Positions 29,332 through 39,682 of a DNA stretch of 64,000 nucleotides are shown here, one piece after another. Source of the DNA: an uncultured Acetatifactor sp. GTDB taxonomy: Bacteria; Bacillota; Clostridia; Lachnospirales; Lachnospiraceae. The translations under genes and the position numbers were made by a program. The notes beneath the pieces were generated by a model. It was not told the DNA's origin and made no database searches. It saw nothing but the letters and a program-made list of their open reading frames with translations. The DNA lies in assembly GCA_947629645.1 (NCBI GenBank), contig CANREV010000008.1:1-64000 (forward strand). Direction: 5' to 3'. Every line of letters starts with the position of its first letter. Position 1 is the stretch's first letter.

Positions 29332-29835
29332 TTAAACATCTCTTGTAATTCCCAGTCCCGCCAGAATATCCTCCTGCTTCTGTTCCATGACTTTTGCCTC
29401 ATCGGGAGCCATATGGTCATAACCGCACAGATGCAGCATACTATGGGCAACCAGAAACGCGAATTCCCTTTTCAGGCTATGTCCGTAATTTTGAGCCTGC
29501 TCCCGCACTTTATCCGTGGAGATCATAATATCCCCCAGGATCAGTTCCCCCGTGTCAGGATCAAAACAGTCCGCCTCCGACATTGGCGGAATGTCAAATA
29601 CCCCCTGGGTCTCAAAATCCAGATTAGGAAAAGAAAGGACGTCCGTCTCTCTGTCAATTCCGCGGCATTTCCTGTTCAGTTCCCTGATCCCGCCGTTGTC
29701 GGTCAACACCACATTAACCTGTGTTTCATAGGGGCACCCCTCCGTTTCCAGCACCGCTTCACACACAATCTTCACCGTTTCTTCCACATCAAAGGGAAAC
29801 TCCTCCCCTGTCTCATTCTCAACGTAAAAAGTCAT
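29332..29835 (-). CDS. ybeY: Endoribonuclease YbeY (start set at MTFYVENETG; the ORF track extends to 29958)
   Basis: HSMLHLCGYDH zinc motif; TDVLSFP. Confidence 0.92.
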   Translation of the reverse strand: MTFYVENETGEEFPFDVEETVKIVCEAVLETEGCPYETQVNVVLTDNGGIRELNRKCRGIDRETDVLSFPNLDFETQGVFDIPPMSEADCFDPDTGELILGDIMISTDKVREQAQNYGHSLKREFAFLVAHSMLHLCGYDHMAPDEAKVMEQKQEDILAGLGITRDV

Positions 29836-31036
29836 AGTAGAGTTTCTCCTCCCTGAAAATCCGATGCATGATTTCAAACTCCCGCATGGAAATATCACAT
29901 TGCCAGAACCAGCCGTCTTCCGCCAGTTTCCGGAAAACAGAATCGACCAACGCTTCATAGTCCACCGGTTTATTCCCCTCCTGCCGCAAAAGCTTTGTCA
30001 CGGAAGAAACCACCAGATCCGCGCAGGACAGGATAGCCGTCTCCTTATGCTTCGGCGGCTTGCGGGAAAGATACTCCGTCAAAATTTCCCGTCCCCCGGG
30101 AGGAAACTTCTGCTCATTCATCAGTGCGGGCAGCTCCGCCCCCAGCCTGTGGTAATAGGCGGCACATTTGAGAATATCCGTATCCGCCCCGATCTTCTGG
30201 CCAATTAATTCGCAAAAATGGGCCGTGTGGATACAAAGAAAGTACTCATCCCTTGATCGCTCTTTAAACCGGACCAAAACGGGATTTTCCGTATCATTGA
30301 TCTCCAGGTAGTTCACACGATACCGGTAAATGACTGCGGAGGAGAACAGTTTCAGACATCCCAGCAGCAAAATACTGCTGATAATGATATTGGCCGCCGG
30401 AATCAGAAACATTTCCACATCCGGCTTGGCATTGGCGGGCAGCACTACAGCCGCGGTCTCGCACAGCAGCAGACAGAGGACAGATAAAAACAGGGGAATC
30501 CCGATCTTAAAATCATCTTCCAGATGACGAAACAACGTTACCGCAAAGCATCCGCTGACAAAGTATAAAACAAAATAAGGAAATCCGGCGCCGCTCATCA
30601 TCAGCGGAATCAACAAAAGCACGGAGGATGACAAAATTCCCGTACCCATATTACTAAACAGCGATGTCATCACGAAAACCGTCAGAAACGGCCATGCGCC
30701 AAAGGGCAGGAAACTGCAGATAAAAGCGATCCCAAGGCCAACACACATGCACAGCCAGAAACGGAAAGGGTGCTTTCCGTTATTGTAATCCAATTCTTCC
30801 CTGATATAAGCCTGACGCAGCTGAAAACCGGTGATTGCCAGTCCTGCCGCCGTCATAACCAGATCTGCCAGGAGCTCATAAGCGGAGATCTGCAAAACCC
30901 AGCCTGTCAACAATACGCCCGCACATCCAAACGCAATGACGCCAAACTCCGCCAAAAGCAGTAATATGCTTATTTTTTTTCTACCTTTTTCCATACTTTT
31001 CTCTGTTTCTGCTTTTTTCTTTTGCCTCGTAATCAT
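29819..31036 (-). CDS. YqfF/PgpH-position membrane protein with a degenerate HD domain
   Basis: Multiple TM helices then HD-like region in which AYYHDIG is AAYYHRLG; located exactly between phoH and ybeY. Confidence 0.7.
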   Translation of the reverse strand: MITRQKKKAETEKSMEKGRKKISILLLLAEFGVIAFGCAGVLLTGWVLQISAYELLADLVMTAAGLAITGFQLRQAYIREELDYNNGKHPFRFWLCMCVGLGIAFICSFLPFGAWPFLTVFVMTSLFSNMGTGILSSSVLLLIPLMMSGAGFPYFVLYFVSGCFAVTLFRHLEDDFKIGIPLFLSVLCLLLCETAAVVLPANAKPDVEMFLIPAANIIISSILLLGCLKLFSSAVIYRYRVNYLEINDTENPVLVRFKERSRDEYFLCIHTAHFCELIGQKIGADTDILKCAAYYHRLGAELPALMNEQKFPPGGREILTEYLSRKPPKHKETAILSCADLVVSSVTKLLRQEGNKPVDYEALVDSVFRKLAEDGWFWQCDISMREFEIMHRIFREEKLYYDFLR

Positions 31037-31976
31037 CGTAAGCTTTCACGATCTTTTGCACAAGCGGATGACGCACCACATCTTTGCTCGTCAGATTGCA
31101 AAAAGCGATGCCTTCGATCTTATTAAGCACCCTTGCTGCCACTTCCAGCCCCGATCTTGTGCCTGCGGGCAGATCTTTCTGGGTGGCATCGCCCGTCACA
31201 ATGACTTTAGACCCGAAACCGATCCTGGTTAAAAACATCTTCATCTGTGCCGGCGTGGTATTCTGCGCTTCGTCCAATATGATATAGGCGTTATCCAAAG
31301 TCCGTCCTCTCATGTATGCCAGCGGCACCACTTCGATCAGTCCTTTTTCCGCATTTTTCGCGTAATTTTCCGCACCCATGATCTGGTACAGCGCGTCATA
31401 GAGAGGCCTTAGGTAAGGATCCACCTTACTCTGCATATCTCCGGGGAGAAAGCCAAGCTTCTCGCCGGCTTCAATGGCGGGTCTGGTCAGAATAATCCGG
31501 CCCACCTCCTCGTTTTTAAAAGCGGTAACCGCCATGGCCATGGCAAGATAAGTCTTTCCCGTCCCCGCCGGTCCGATCCCGAATACGATCATATTTTTTC
31601 TGACCGCGTCCACATATTCCTTCTGACCCAGCGTCTTAGGTTTGATGGGTTTCCCGTTTATAGTGTGACAGATGCAATCGCTGTCAATTTCCGTTATCAC
31701 GCTTTCCTTCTCTTCCAGTCCCATAGTAATGGCGTAATCCACGCTCTGCTCCTCTATTTCATTTCCCCTGTCGGAAAGGATAGATAATTGCTGCAAAACA
31801 GCCACCGCTTTTTTTACCATAGGCTCCCGCCCCGTGACCGTAACGCCGCCGTTCCGGTTTACAATGGTCACGCCAAAGTCCCTCTCCAGCTTTTTGACAT
31901 AAGTATCCTGCATTCCGAAAATTCGCTGCATCTTTTCATAAGACATATCAAGTATGATCGAAAAAGAATCACTCAT
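30981..31976 (-). CDS. PhoH family P-loop ATPase
   Basis: GIGPAGTGKTYLAMA, ILDEAQNTTPAQMKMFLTRIGFGSKVIVTGDATQKDLP. Confidence 0.95.
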   Translation of the reverse strand: MSDSFSIILDMSYEKMQRIFGMQDTYVKKLERDFGVTIVNRNGGVTVTGREPMVKKAVAVLQQLSILSDRGNEIEEQSVDYAITMGLEEKESVITEIDSDCICHTINGKPIKPKTLGQKEYVDAVRKNMIVFGIGPAGTGKTYLAMAMAVTAFKNEEVGRIILTRPAIEAGEKLGFLPGDMQSKVDPYLRPLYDALYQIMGAENYAKNAEKGLIEVVPLAYMRGRTLDNAYIILDEAQNTTPAQMKMFLTRIGFGSKVIVTGDATQKDLPAGTRSGLEVAARVLNKIEGIAFCNLTSKDVVRHPLVQKIVKAYDDYEAKEKSRNREKYGKR

Positions 31977-33198
31977 CTGTCTCTGTTCCCAAATCTTCCA
32001 TTCCTATCCTGTTGATCTCAACGCTTGTGCCCGCGGGCTCCTGTATCCGCAGCTGACCGGATACTACCCAGGAGGCGTCAGTCGTATCTATTTTAACATT
32101 TTTTTCAATAATTTGAACCCCTTTTTCTTCTAAACTTTTAAGAAAAGCGGATATTTTTTCATTTAACAGCGTTTGCGCTTCCTCCACAGTATACGCATAC
32201 TCCACATTTTGATACTCTCTGTGGGTGTAACTGCCCGTATAAAAAGGAATGGAAAGTTTCTCGAACAATAGCGGCCTGCTCTCCCTGATGATACTGTCAT
32301 AAACCAGAAAGGGTCTGTCCTGAGGCAGTTTCCACTCTTTGGATCCCAATCTGATATAATAATGTTTCCGCTCTCTTCCCGTGTATTCCTTTTGGATATA
32401 GTCAAACGGCAGGCTATCCGAAAATTCCGTTGTATGCTCCAGTATTACATCCGCATCCGCATCCACGAATATGTATTTTCTGACAGTACCGTCATCATTG
32501 TAGACCGGCACTTTCCCCTCCACCAGGACCGATCCGGCTTCCACGGTATCTCCGGCCGCCACCATCGGTACGCCGCTTCGCACCATGATGGAGACCACCG
32601 TGCCGTCATATTGAGTCACCAGGTCGGTCCCCACCGTTTCCTTGCTGATCTGCGGCTCTGCAGGCACATCGTTTTCTTTGATCTCGATCTTTAATCTGGT
32701 GCCCTCAAGTTTTGCCGAAGCCCATGTCACCTGGGAAAACTGTCTCCTGATCTCCTTCTCCAACGTTTCGATATCCAGATCTCCTTTATGCATGCCTTCC
32801 GTCACCTGATTCGCCTTCAAAAAATCATTGAAGATGTCCTGCGTGATCTGATAATTTCCGGAAAGCTCTATCTTCCAGATATATCCGGAGGACCATATCC
32901 AGAAAGCTACCGCCAGAACAAGGCCTGTCAGAAACACTTTCCGCTTTAACAGCTTGGGCAGAAAAAAAGGCAGCCCATATCGCTGCAATACGGCTGCCTT
33001 TGTTCCCGTCTTCTTCACAATGGGGCGAATTTCAAAAAAACCCTTTAAAGTGATATTCATCTCATAGACATTGCCGTCTATAACAATGTCCCACAAAAGA
33101 ATACCCTTATTGCTGCACAGATTCATAAATCGCTCCGGCGAAAATCCCCAGACGCGTATTCTCAGATATCCTCTGATATATTTCAACAGTTCTATCAT
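31969..33198 (-). CDS. yqfD: Sporulation protein YqfD
   Basis: 409 aa; YIRGYLRIRVWGFSPERFMNLCSNKGILLWDI; synteny with yqfC/phoH. Confidence 0.9.
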   Translation of the reverse strand: MIELLKYIRGYLRIRVWGFSPERFMNLCSNKGILLWDIVIDGNVYEMNITLKGFFEIRPIVKKTGTKAAVLQRYGLPFFLPKLLKRKVFLTGLVLAVAFWIWSSGYIWKIELSGNYQITQDIFNDFLKANQVTEGMHKGDLDIETLEKEIRRQFSQVTWASAKLEGTRLKIEIKENDVPAEPQISKETVGTDLVTQYDGTVVSIMVRSGVPMVAAGDTVEAGSVLVEGKVPVYNDDGTVRKYIFVDADADVILEHTTEFSDSLPFDYIQKEYTGRERKHYYIRLGSKEWKLPQDRPFLVYDSIIRESRPLLFEKLSIPFYTGSYTHREYQNVEYAYTVEEAQTLLNEKISAFLKSLEEKGVQIIEKNVKIDTTDASWVVSGQLRIQEPAGTSVEINRIGMEDLGTETDE

Positions 33199-33221
33199 GG
33201 GCTTTCCTCTCCTACACTGTT

Positions 33222-33566
33222 TTAGAGGTAGCGGACGCAGCTGATGCAGCCGCTGATCTTCATATCCTCATTCGTATAATAGTCGATGGAAAGCCCTGCC
33301 CCCTCAAAACAGACCTGACAGGTCTTACCCTGCAGCAGTATCATCTGCTCCGTGTATTCCAGGATTCCCCGGTAATTTTCAATCCAGGCCTCCCTGTTTC
33401 CTGTCAGCGTCACCCTCAGGGCGCCCATACAGATGTCTTTCGGGAGCTTTAAAGAATCCACGATCACCTCCCGCTTCGGCGGGGAAGTGTTCTGCCTTTT
33501 ATTCAGGACATCGCCGTTATCGATTTTGGGGAATCTGTCACTGTTATTTTTGATTCTTCGCTTCAT
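33222..33566 (-). CDS. yqfC: YabP/YqfC-family sporulation protein
   Basis: LTGNREAWIENYRGILEYTEQMILLQGKTCQVCFEGAGLSIDYYTNEDMKISG. Confidence 0.85.
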   Translation of the reverse strand: MKRRIKNNSDRFPKIDNGDVLNKRQNTSPPKREVIVDSLKLPKDICMGALRVTLTGNREAWIENYRGILEYTEQMILLQGKTCQVCFEGAGLSIDYYTNEDMKISGCISCVRYL

Positions 33567-33595
33567 GTTCCCATTATATTATGGAACTCTGAAAA

Positions 33596-34900
33596 CTATA
33601 CTATGATTTCTTTGATAAAAGGCTTCTTTACCGGAGCGGTCCGTGTGATGGAACAAGCTGCAAGGAAGCGTTTTTCAGCCTCTTTGAGCTTCCCTTTGTC
33701 ATTCGCATGAATCACAGCCAGCGCCTCCCCTTTGCTGACGAAATCTCCTACTTTCTTTTGGAGCACAATCCCCACGGACAGATCGATCCTGCTCTCCTTG
33801 GTCTCTCTGCCGCCGCCTAAGATCAGGGAACAGATTCCCACTTCATCGCAGGCAATATGACCGATATATCCCTCCTGCGGCGAGGGAACCTGACAGACAA
33901 TAGAAGCCTTGGGCAATCTGTCGGTGTCGTAGACCGCCTCTTTATCGCCGCCCTGCGCCTCCACAAATTCTGCAAGTTTCTTTAAAGCGCTGCCGTCCGC
34001 TATGACTCTCTGAAGCTTCTCTTTTGCCTCCTCTGCATTACCCGCCGCCCCGCCGGCCATAAGCATCCGGCTTCCTAACGTCAGGCATAATTCCGTAAAA
34101 TCATCGGGGCCGTTTCCCCGTAACGTCTCGATGGCCTCTTTTACCTCCAGCGCGTTTCCCACCGCGAATCCCAGAGGCTGATCCATATCCGAGATCACGG
34201 CAATGGTGTTGCGTCCGGCGTTTTTCCCGATTTTGACCATCTCCCGGGCCAGCGCTTTCGCGTCCCGCTCCTCTTTCATAAAAGCGCCGCTTCCCGTCTT
34301 CACATCCAACACGATGGCGTCCGCTCCGGCAGCCAGCTTTTTACTCATAATGGAGCTGGCGATCAACGACATATTATCCACCGTTGCAGTCACATCGCGC
34401 AAAGCGTAAAGCTTTTTATCCGCAGGCGCAAGATCCGCCGTCTGTCCCATGATCGCCGCTCCCACCGTGTTGACGTTATGGATAAACTGCTCTGTAGTCA
34501 GCGCCGTGGAAAATCCCGGAAAGCTTTCCAGCTTGTCGATGGTCCCTCCGGTATGTCCCAGCCCCCGGCCGCTCATTTTCGCCACAGGGATGCCGCAGGA
34601 CGCCACCATGGGAATCAGCGCCAGGGAAGTCTTGTCTCCTACGCCGCCTGTGCTGTGCTTGTCTACCTTGATACCCTTGATCCGGCTTAAATCCAGCAGA
34701 TCGCCGCTTTTTGCCATGGCCATGGTCAGATCGCAGGTCTCCCGCTCTGACATTTTCTGAAAATAGATGGCCATCATCAGGGCAGAGACCTGATAATCCG
34801 GAATCTCCCCCTTTGTGTAGCCGTCAATAAAGAAATCAATCTCTTGCTTAGACAACTCCCCGCCATTTCTCTTTTTCATGATAATGTCATACATTCTCAT
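33596..34900 (-). CDS. pdp: Pyrimidine-nucleoside phosphorylase
   Basis: [49 protein letters not shown]. Confidence 0.93.
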   Translation of the reverse strand: MRMYDIIMKKRNGGELSKQEIDFFIDGYTKGEIPDYQVSALMMAIYFQKMSERETCDLTMAMAKSGDLLDLSRIKGIKVDKHSTGGVGDKTSLALIPMVASCGIPVAKMSGRGLGHTGGTIDKLESFPGFSTALTTEQFIHNVNTVGAAIMGQTADLAPADKKLYALRDVTATVDNMSLIASSIMSKKLAAGADAIVLDVKTGSGAFMKEERDAKALAREMVKIGKNAGRNTIAVISDMDQPLGFAVGNALEVKEAIETLRGNGPDDFTELCLTLGSRMLMAGGAAGNAEEAKEKLQRVIADGSALKKLAEFVEAQGGDKEAVYDTDRLPKASIVCQVPSPQEGYIGHIACDEVGICSLILGGGRETKESRIDLSVGIVLQKKVGDFVSKGEALAVIHANDKGKLKEAEKRFLAACSITRTAPVKKPFIKEIIV

Positions 34901-34916
34901 TCGGCAAGGCCCTCCG

Positions 34917-35927
34917 CTATCTTTCCCAGGGAATGTCTAAAACTTCTTCCTTTTTATCCCTGAGCATCAGTTCTTTTACCGCCTGATCGGCGCTCTTTCC
35001 CTCAAAAAGCACCTGATTCACCTGCTCGATGATGGGCATCTGTACCTGATACTTCCGCGCCAGTTCCATAGCTGCCTTGGCGGAATAAACGCCCTCTACC
35101 ACCATCTGGACCTCAGACATGGCCTCCTCATAAGACTTTCCCTGTCCGATCAGGATGCCCGCTCTTCTGTTGCGGGAGTGCATACTGGCGCAGGTCACGA
35201 TCAGATCCCCGATCCCCGTCAATCCGCAGAACGTCTCAAACTTGCTGCCCATAGCAGTCCCCAGTCTGGCGATCTCCGCGATGCCTCTGGTGATCAGCGC
35301 GGCCTTGGTATTGTCCCCATATCCCAGCCCGTCCGCAATGCCTGCCGCCAGAGCCACCACATTCTTCAGGGAACCTCCCAGCTCCATCCCCAGCACATCA
35401 GGGCTGATGTAAACACGGAACACCTCGTTCATAAACAGATTTCTGATATACTCTGCCGTGGCTTTTGATCTGGCTCCGACCACAATGGAGGTAGGGATGC
35501 CGCGCCCAACTTCCTCCGCATGGGAAGGGCCGGACATGACAGCAACGTCAGCCTGGGGGATCTCCTGCTCTATGATTTGCGACAACGTCATCAGTGTATG
35601 TTCTTCGATTCCCTTGGCCACGTTCAGAATCTTTTGCCCCTGCGTCACATAGCCTGCAAGAAGGTGGGCAGTCTTTCTGGTATAAGAACTGGCTACCGAC
35701 ATCACAAGCAAATCTTTACCCTCCACTGCTTCTTTAGCGTCCGTGGTAAGCTCCACATCATCCGCCAGCCTGACGCCGGGAAGCATTTTGTGCTCATGCT
35801 TTTCTTTCAGCATCCCGATTTCCGCCTCTAACGCAGACCAGATTGTGATCTCATGTCCATTCTTATGTAGCAGTACTGCGATGGCAATGCCCCAGCTTCC
35901 CCCGCCAAAAATCGTTATTTTTGCCAT
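34917..35927 (-). CDS. gpsA: Glycerol-3-phosphate dehydrogenase [NAD(P)+]
   Basis: [64 protein letters not shown]. Confidence 0.95.
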   Translation of the reverse strand: MAKITIFGGGSWGIAIAVLLHKNGHEITIWSALEAEIGMLKEKHEHKMLPGVRLADDVELTTDAKEAVEGKDLLVMSVASSYTRKTAHLLAGYVTQGQKILNVAKGIEEHTLMTLSQIIEQEIPQADVAVMSGPSHAEEVGRGIPTSIVVGARSKATAEYIRNLFMNEVFRVYISPDVLGMELGGSLKNVVALAAGIADGLGYGDNTKAALITRGIAEIARLGTAMGSKFETFCGLTGIGDLIVTCASMHSRNRRAGILIGQGKSYEEAMSEVQMVVEGVYSAKAAMELARKYQVQMPIIEQVNQVLFEGKSADQAVKELMLRDKKEEVLDIPWER

Positions 35928-35958
35928 ATTCCCTCTTTTCTGCGCCTCCGCGCACCTT

Positions 35959-36642
35959 TTATTTGCTTTCTTCCTGTTTTATTTCTTCCAGATCAACTTT
36001 GTTCTTTTTGGTCAGATAGGTCTTCCTTTCATTGCCATGAATCAAACGCACGATATTTTCCCTGTGTTTCCAGTATGCCATTACCGCCAGCGCGAAAGTA
36101 AGCGCGTACATTTCACAGAGCTGCGCCTGCGTCATGCCCTCAAAAACCCCCATTTGTCCGCAGATCACCATCTCAATAACCAAACCAACGTAAACCAATA
36201 GCGACCCCAGCGACACATAGTGGGTGGTGAAAAAGATTCCGAAAAAGATCGCTACCCCCATTACAATAAAATAAGGGTGAAACGCAAGGATCAGGCCCGC
36301 CGTTGCAGCGATCCCCTTTCCTCCCTTAAATCCCATGTAAAAAGGAAAGTTATGTCCAAGGATCGCTCCCGCGGCGGCATACAGACTGAGCAGATAGATG
36401 ATGTCAGGGTAAGAATTTCTAAAAAGCAGTCTGACCACCCAGATCGCCGCCATACATTTCAGGCAGTCTCCCAACAGTACGATCAGTCCCGCCTTGGTAC
36501 CCAAAACCCTTAAAGTGTTTGTAGTGCCTGCGTTTCCGCTGCCGTACTGGCGGATATCAATGCCATGTGCCTTTCCGTAAAAATATGCTGTCTGAAACAA
36601 TCCAAACGCATAACCGATCAACAAACAAACGATCCTTTCCAT
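35959..36642 (-). CDS. plsY: Glycerol-3-phosphate acyltransferase PlsY
   Basis: DIRQYGSGNAGTTNTLRVLGTKAG; GHNFPFYMGFKGGKGIAATAG. Confidence 0.93.
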   Translation of the reverse strand: MERIVCLLIGYAFGLFQTAYFYGKAHGIDIRQYGSGNAGTTNTLRVLGTKAGLIVLLGDCLKCMAAIWVVRLLFRNSYPDIIYLLSLYAAAGAILGHNFPFYMGFKGGKGIAATAGLILAFHPYFIVMGVAIFFGIFFTTHYVSLGSLLVYVGLVIEMVICGQMGVFEGMTQAQLCEMYALTFALAVMAYWKHRENIVRLIHGNERKTYLTKKNKVDLEEIKQEESK

Positions 36643-36644
36643 TC

Positions 36645-37982
36645 CTAATTCTTTTCCTTTCGTTCCCGTATGATAAATCGAAGGGGAGTCCCCTTAAAGC
36701 CAAAGGTCTCTCTGATCTGATTTTCTATATATCTGGTATAGGAGAAATGCATCAGGTCCTTGTCATTGACAAAGATCACAAAGGTCGGCGGTTTTACAGC
36801 TACCTGTGTGATATAATAGAGCCGCAGAATCTTCCCTTTGTCGGAGGGAGGCTGCTGCAAGGCTACCGCTTCCGACATGATCTCGTTCAGCACGCCTGTT
36901 GATACACGCATAGCATGGTTCTCACTCACCATGTCGATGGTCTGAAACAATTTAGGAAGACGCTGTCCCGTCAATGCAGACACAAACACAATCTCCGCAT
37001 AGGGCATGTAAGAAAGCGTGTTCCGCACTTTCTCCGTAAAACGATAAATCGTCTTGTCATTTTTCTCCAGCGCATCCCATTTGTTTACGGCAATGATCAC
37101 CGCCTTGCCCCTTTCGTGAGCAATGCCCGCAATCTTTGCGTCCTGCTCCGTTACGCCCTCCAGCGCATCGATCACAAGGACTACCACATCCGCCCGTTCG
37201 ACCGCGCTGACGGTACGGATGATCATGTATCGCTCCAGATCTTCCTTTACCTTATTCTTGCGGCGAAGTCCCGCCGTATCAATCAGCACATATTCTTTAT
37301 CCTGGTAAGTAATCTCCGTATCTACCGCGTCTCTGGTGGTTCCCGCGATATCTGAAACGATCAGGCGGTCCTCGCCTAACAGCTTATTGATCAAAGAGGA
37401 TTTCCCCACATTAGGTTTCCCTACGATAGCCACCCGGATCCTGTCATCGTCCTCCGCCGTAACCTCTGTATCCTTAAACTGGGAACAGACTGTCTCCAGC
37501 ATGTCTCCCAGACCCAGACGGTTGGTCGCTGACACAGGATGGGGCTCCCCCATGCCCAGCTGATAAAACTCATATACATCAGCCATATATTTATCGAAAT
37601 CGTCCACTTTGTTTACCACCAGCACCACCGGCTTATGGGACCGGCGCAGCATATCCGCCACCTTGGAATCGGCGTCCACCAGACCCTGCTTTACATCCAC
37701 AAGGAAAATGATAACGTCCGCCGTATCCATGGCAATCTGAGCCTGCGTGCGCATCTGGGACAGGATAATATCGTTGCTGTCCGGTTCGATGCCTCCCGTA
37801 TCGATCAGGGTAAAGGCTCTGTCCAGCCATGTGACATCCGCATAAATGCGGTCTCTGGTAATGCCGGGAGTATCCTTGACTATGGAAATCTTCTCCCCCG
37901 CCAGCGCATTGAATAATGTGGATTTCCCCACATTAGGCCTGCCTACCACAGCCACGATAGGTTTGTTTCTTTTATCTGCCAT
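36645..37982 (-). CDS. der: Ribosome biogenesis GTPase Der
   Basis: Two G domains: [16 protein letters not shown] and [19 protein letters not shown]. Confidence 0.96.
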   Translation of the reverse strand: MADKRNKPIVAVVGRPNVGKSTLFNALAGEKISIVKDTPGITRDRIYADVTWLDRAFTLIDTGGIEPDSNDIILSQMRTQAQIAMDTADVIIFLVDVKQGLVDADSKVADMLRRSHKPVVLVVNKVDDFDKYMADVYEFYQLGMGEPHPVSATNRLGLGDMLETVCSQFKDTEVTAEDDDRIRVAIVGKPNVGKSSLINKLLGEDRLIVSDIAGTTRDAVDTEITYQDKEYVLIDTAGLRRKNKVKEDLERYMIIRTVSAVERADVVVLVIDALEGVTEQDAKIAGIAHERGKAVIIAVNKWDALEKNDKTIYRFTEKVRNTLSYMPYAEIVFVSALTGQRLPKLFQTIDMVSENHAMRVSTGVLNEIMSEAVALQQPPSDKGKILRLYYITQVAVKPPTFVIFVNDKDLMHFSYTRYIENQIRETFGFKGTPLRFIIRERKEKN

Positions 37983-38041
37983 TCCTTACCTCCGTCCAAA
38001 ATATGACAGTCAGACGCCCTGTATTTACAATCATCCAAAGG

Positions 38042-39436
38042 TCATTTCCCAGCGGGTCCGACACCTAAAATTACATCCACAAGATCATATCCGCTTGATT
38101 TTACAATATTCAAAGGGACTTGTAAAGCCTTTTCCACATCTCCCGTGCGGTAGTCGTCCAAAAATACATCCTCGCCGCTGCGCAGGATATTTTCCGGAAG
38201 AAGCAGCCTGCTCCCTAACTTTTTGCCTTTCAGCTGTGCCACCAGATCCTGTCCCGTGATCAGTCCCGATACAGTAATCTGCTCTCCAAAAAAATAGTTT
38301 GTGACAGGATAGACATACAGCTTTATACCGGGATATGATTCCATCAGGCGCTCCCCCATCCGCTTCAGATAAGGATAAGCAAGAAGTCCTGTGGCCAGAG
38401 ACATTTCCCCCCTGGGGGAATAGTCGGTAAAACCAGCCGCGCTTTTTCGTTTTTCCAACGCATCTTCAAATTCATTCATAAGCAGGCGCAGCATACCTAC
38501 ACCGTTTTCCAGCTGCAGATACCCGTCATAGCGTTCTTCTTCCGGCAGCTCCCTGCCTGCTAAAATATACCACTCATCGCTGGCGTGAACAAAGTGTATA
38601 CCGTATTTATCATAACATTCCTTCTGATATCTTTCAATCAGGTCAATCACATCCCCCGCTTCCTTCGGCGAAAAAGGTTTTAGCGGATATAGCCCTTCCC
38701 GGTATTTTGTAAGCCCCACCGGCACCACCGATACACTCTCCAGATTGGGAAGGTACTTCATCAGCTCCTCAATGCTGTATTCCAGTTCCTTTCCATCGTT
38801 TAACCCCTTGCAGAGAACGATCTGGCCGTTCATGCGGATTCCGCCCTCCATCAGCCTGTCCACTTTCTTCAAAGCCTCCCCCGCGAAGCGATTGTTCAGC
38901 ATCCGGCAGCGCAATTCGGGATTCATCGTCTGAAAAGAAATATTGATGGGAGAAAGATGATACCTGCAGATCCTGTCAATATCATGATCCGACAGATTCG
39001 TAAGTGTCACATAATTTCCCTGAAGGAAAGAAAGCCTTGCGTCATCATCTTTAAAATACAGCGTCTTTCGCATATTGGGCGGCATCTGGTCGATAAAACA
39101 GAATACGCACTTGTTATGGCAGCTCCGGTATTCATCCATCAGGCCATTCTCAAATTCAATCCCCGGATCTTCATCCAGCTCCTTGTCTATCTCAAGAAGC
39201 CACTGTTCCCCGTCAGGCTTCTCCACGAGTACCTCTATGTAAGTGTCCTGTATCAAAAACTGATAGTCAAAGATATCTTCTATTTCCGTGCCGTTAATGG
39301 CGAGCAGCCTGTCGCCCGCTTCTATCTCCATTTCCTCCGCGATACTGCCCGGAAGGACCGCCCGGATCACATGATCTTTTTGCATTTTGATTACCTTTCC
39401 CAAAGCAGACAGTCCCAAGATGTGGGTCTGCTGCAC
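38042..39436 (-). CDS. DUF512 protein (PDZ-like + radical-SAM-like)
   Basis: N-terminal PDZ-like segment; SCHNKCVFCFIDQMPPNMRKTLYFKDDDARLSFLQGNYVTLTNL. Confidence 0.88.
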   Translation of the reverse strand: MQQTHILGLSALGKVIKMQKDHVIRAVLPGSIAEEMEIEAGDRLLAINGTEIEDIFDYQFLIQDTYIEVLVEKPDGEQWLLEIDKELDEDPGIEFENGLMDEYRSCHNKCVFCFIDQMPPNMRKTLYFKDDDARLSFLQGNYVTLTNLSDHDIDRICRYHLSPINISFQTMNPELRCRMLNNRFAGEALKKVDRLMEGGIRMNGQIVLCKGLNDGKELEYSIEELMKYLPNLESVSVVPVGLTKYREGLYPLKPFSPKEAGDVIDLIERYQKECYDKYGIHFVHASDEWYILAGRELPEEERYDGYLQLENGVGMLRLLMNEFEDALEKRKSAAGFTDYSPRGEMSLATGLLAYPYLKRMGERLMESYPGIKLYVYPVTNYFFGEQITVSGLITGQDLVAQLKGKKLGSRLLLPENILRSGEDVFLDDYRTGDVEKALQVPLNIVKSSGYDLVDVILGVGPAGK

Positions 39437-39547
39437 ACTTTACCCGCTTTTCCCGCCATGTAACAGTTTTGTCCGCGCCATTTGTAAAGCCGCGCGCCGC
39501 AGGGTTAAGCCATTACCACGTTATACTTTAATTTAACCATAAATTTC

Positions 39548-39576
39548 TTGACGTGTCACTAGCATAATGATATAAA
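39548..39576 (+). promoter_or_regulatory. Sigma-A-type promoter for prs
   Basis: TTGACG - 17 nt - TATAAA, about 107 nt upstream of the prs ATG. Confidence 0.75.
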
Positions 39577-39682
39577 TTAAGTATCAATATATCTATTCAA
39601 CCTTGCGTTTTTAGTGCGTCAGCGCTGTCACCCGGATACTGCGGGGTGACATACCGAGGCCATATACATTCGGAGGATCATT

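Noticed and set aside
28325-29335. 336-aa plus-strand ORF
   Set aside because: Antisense to the polytopic flippase-like gene; composition (many H, Q, R, K) is typical of the reverse reading of TM-rich genes.
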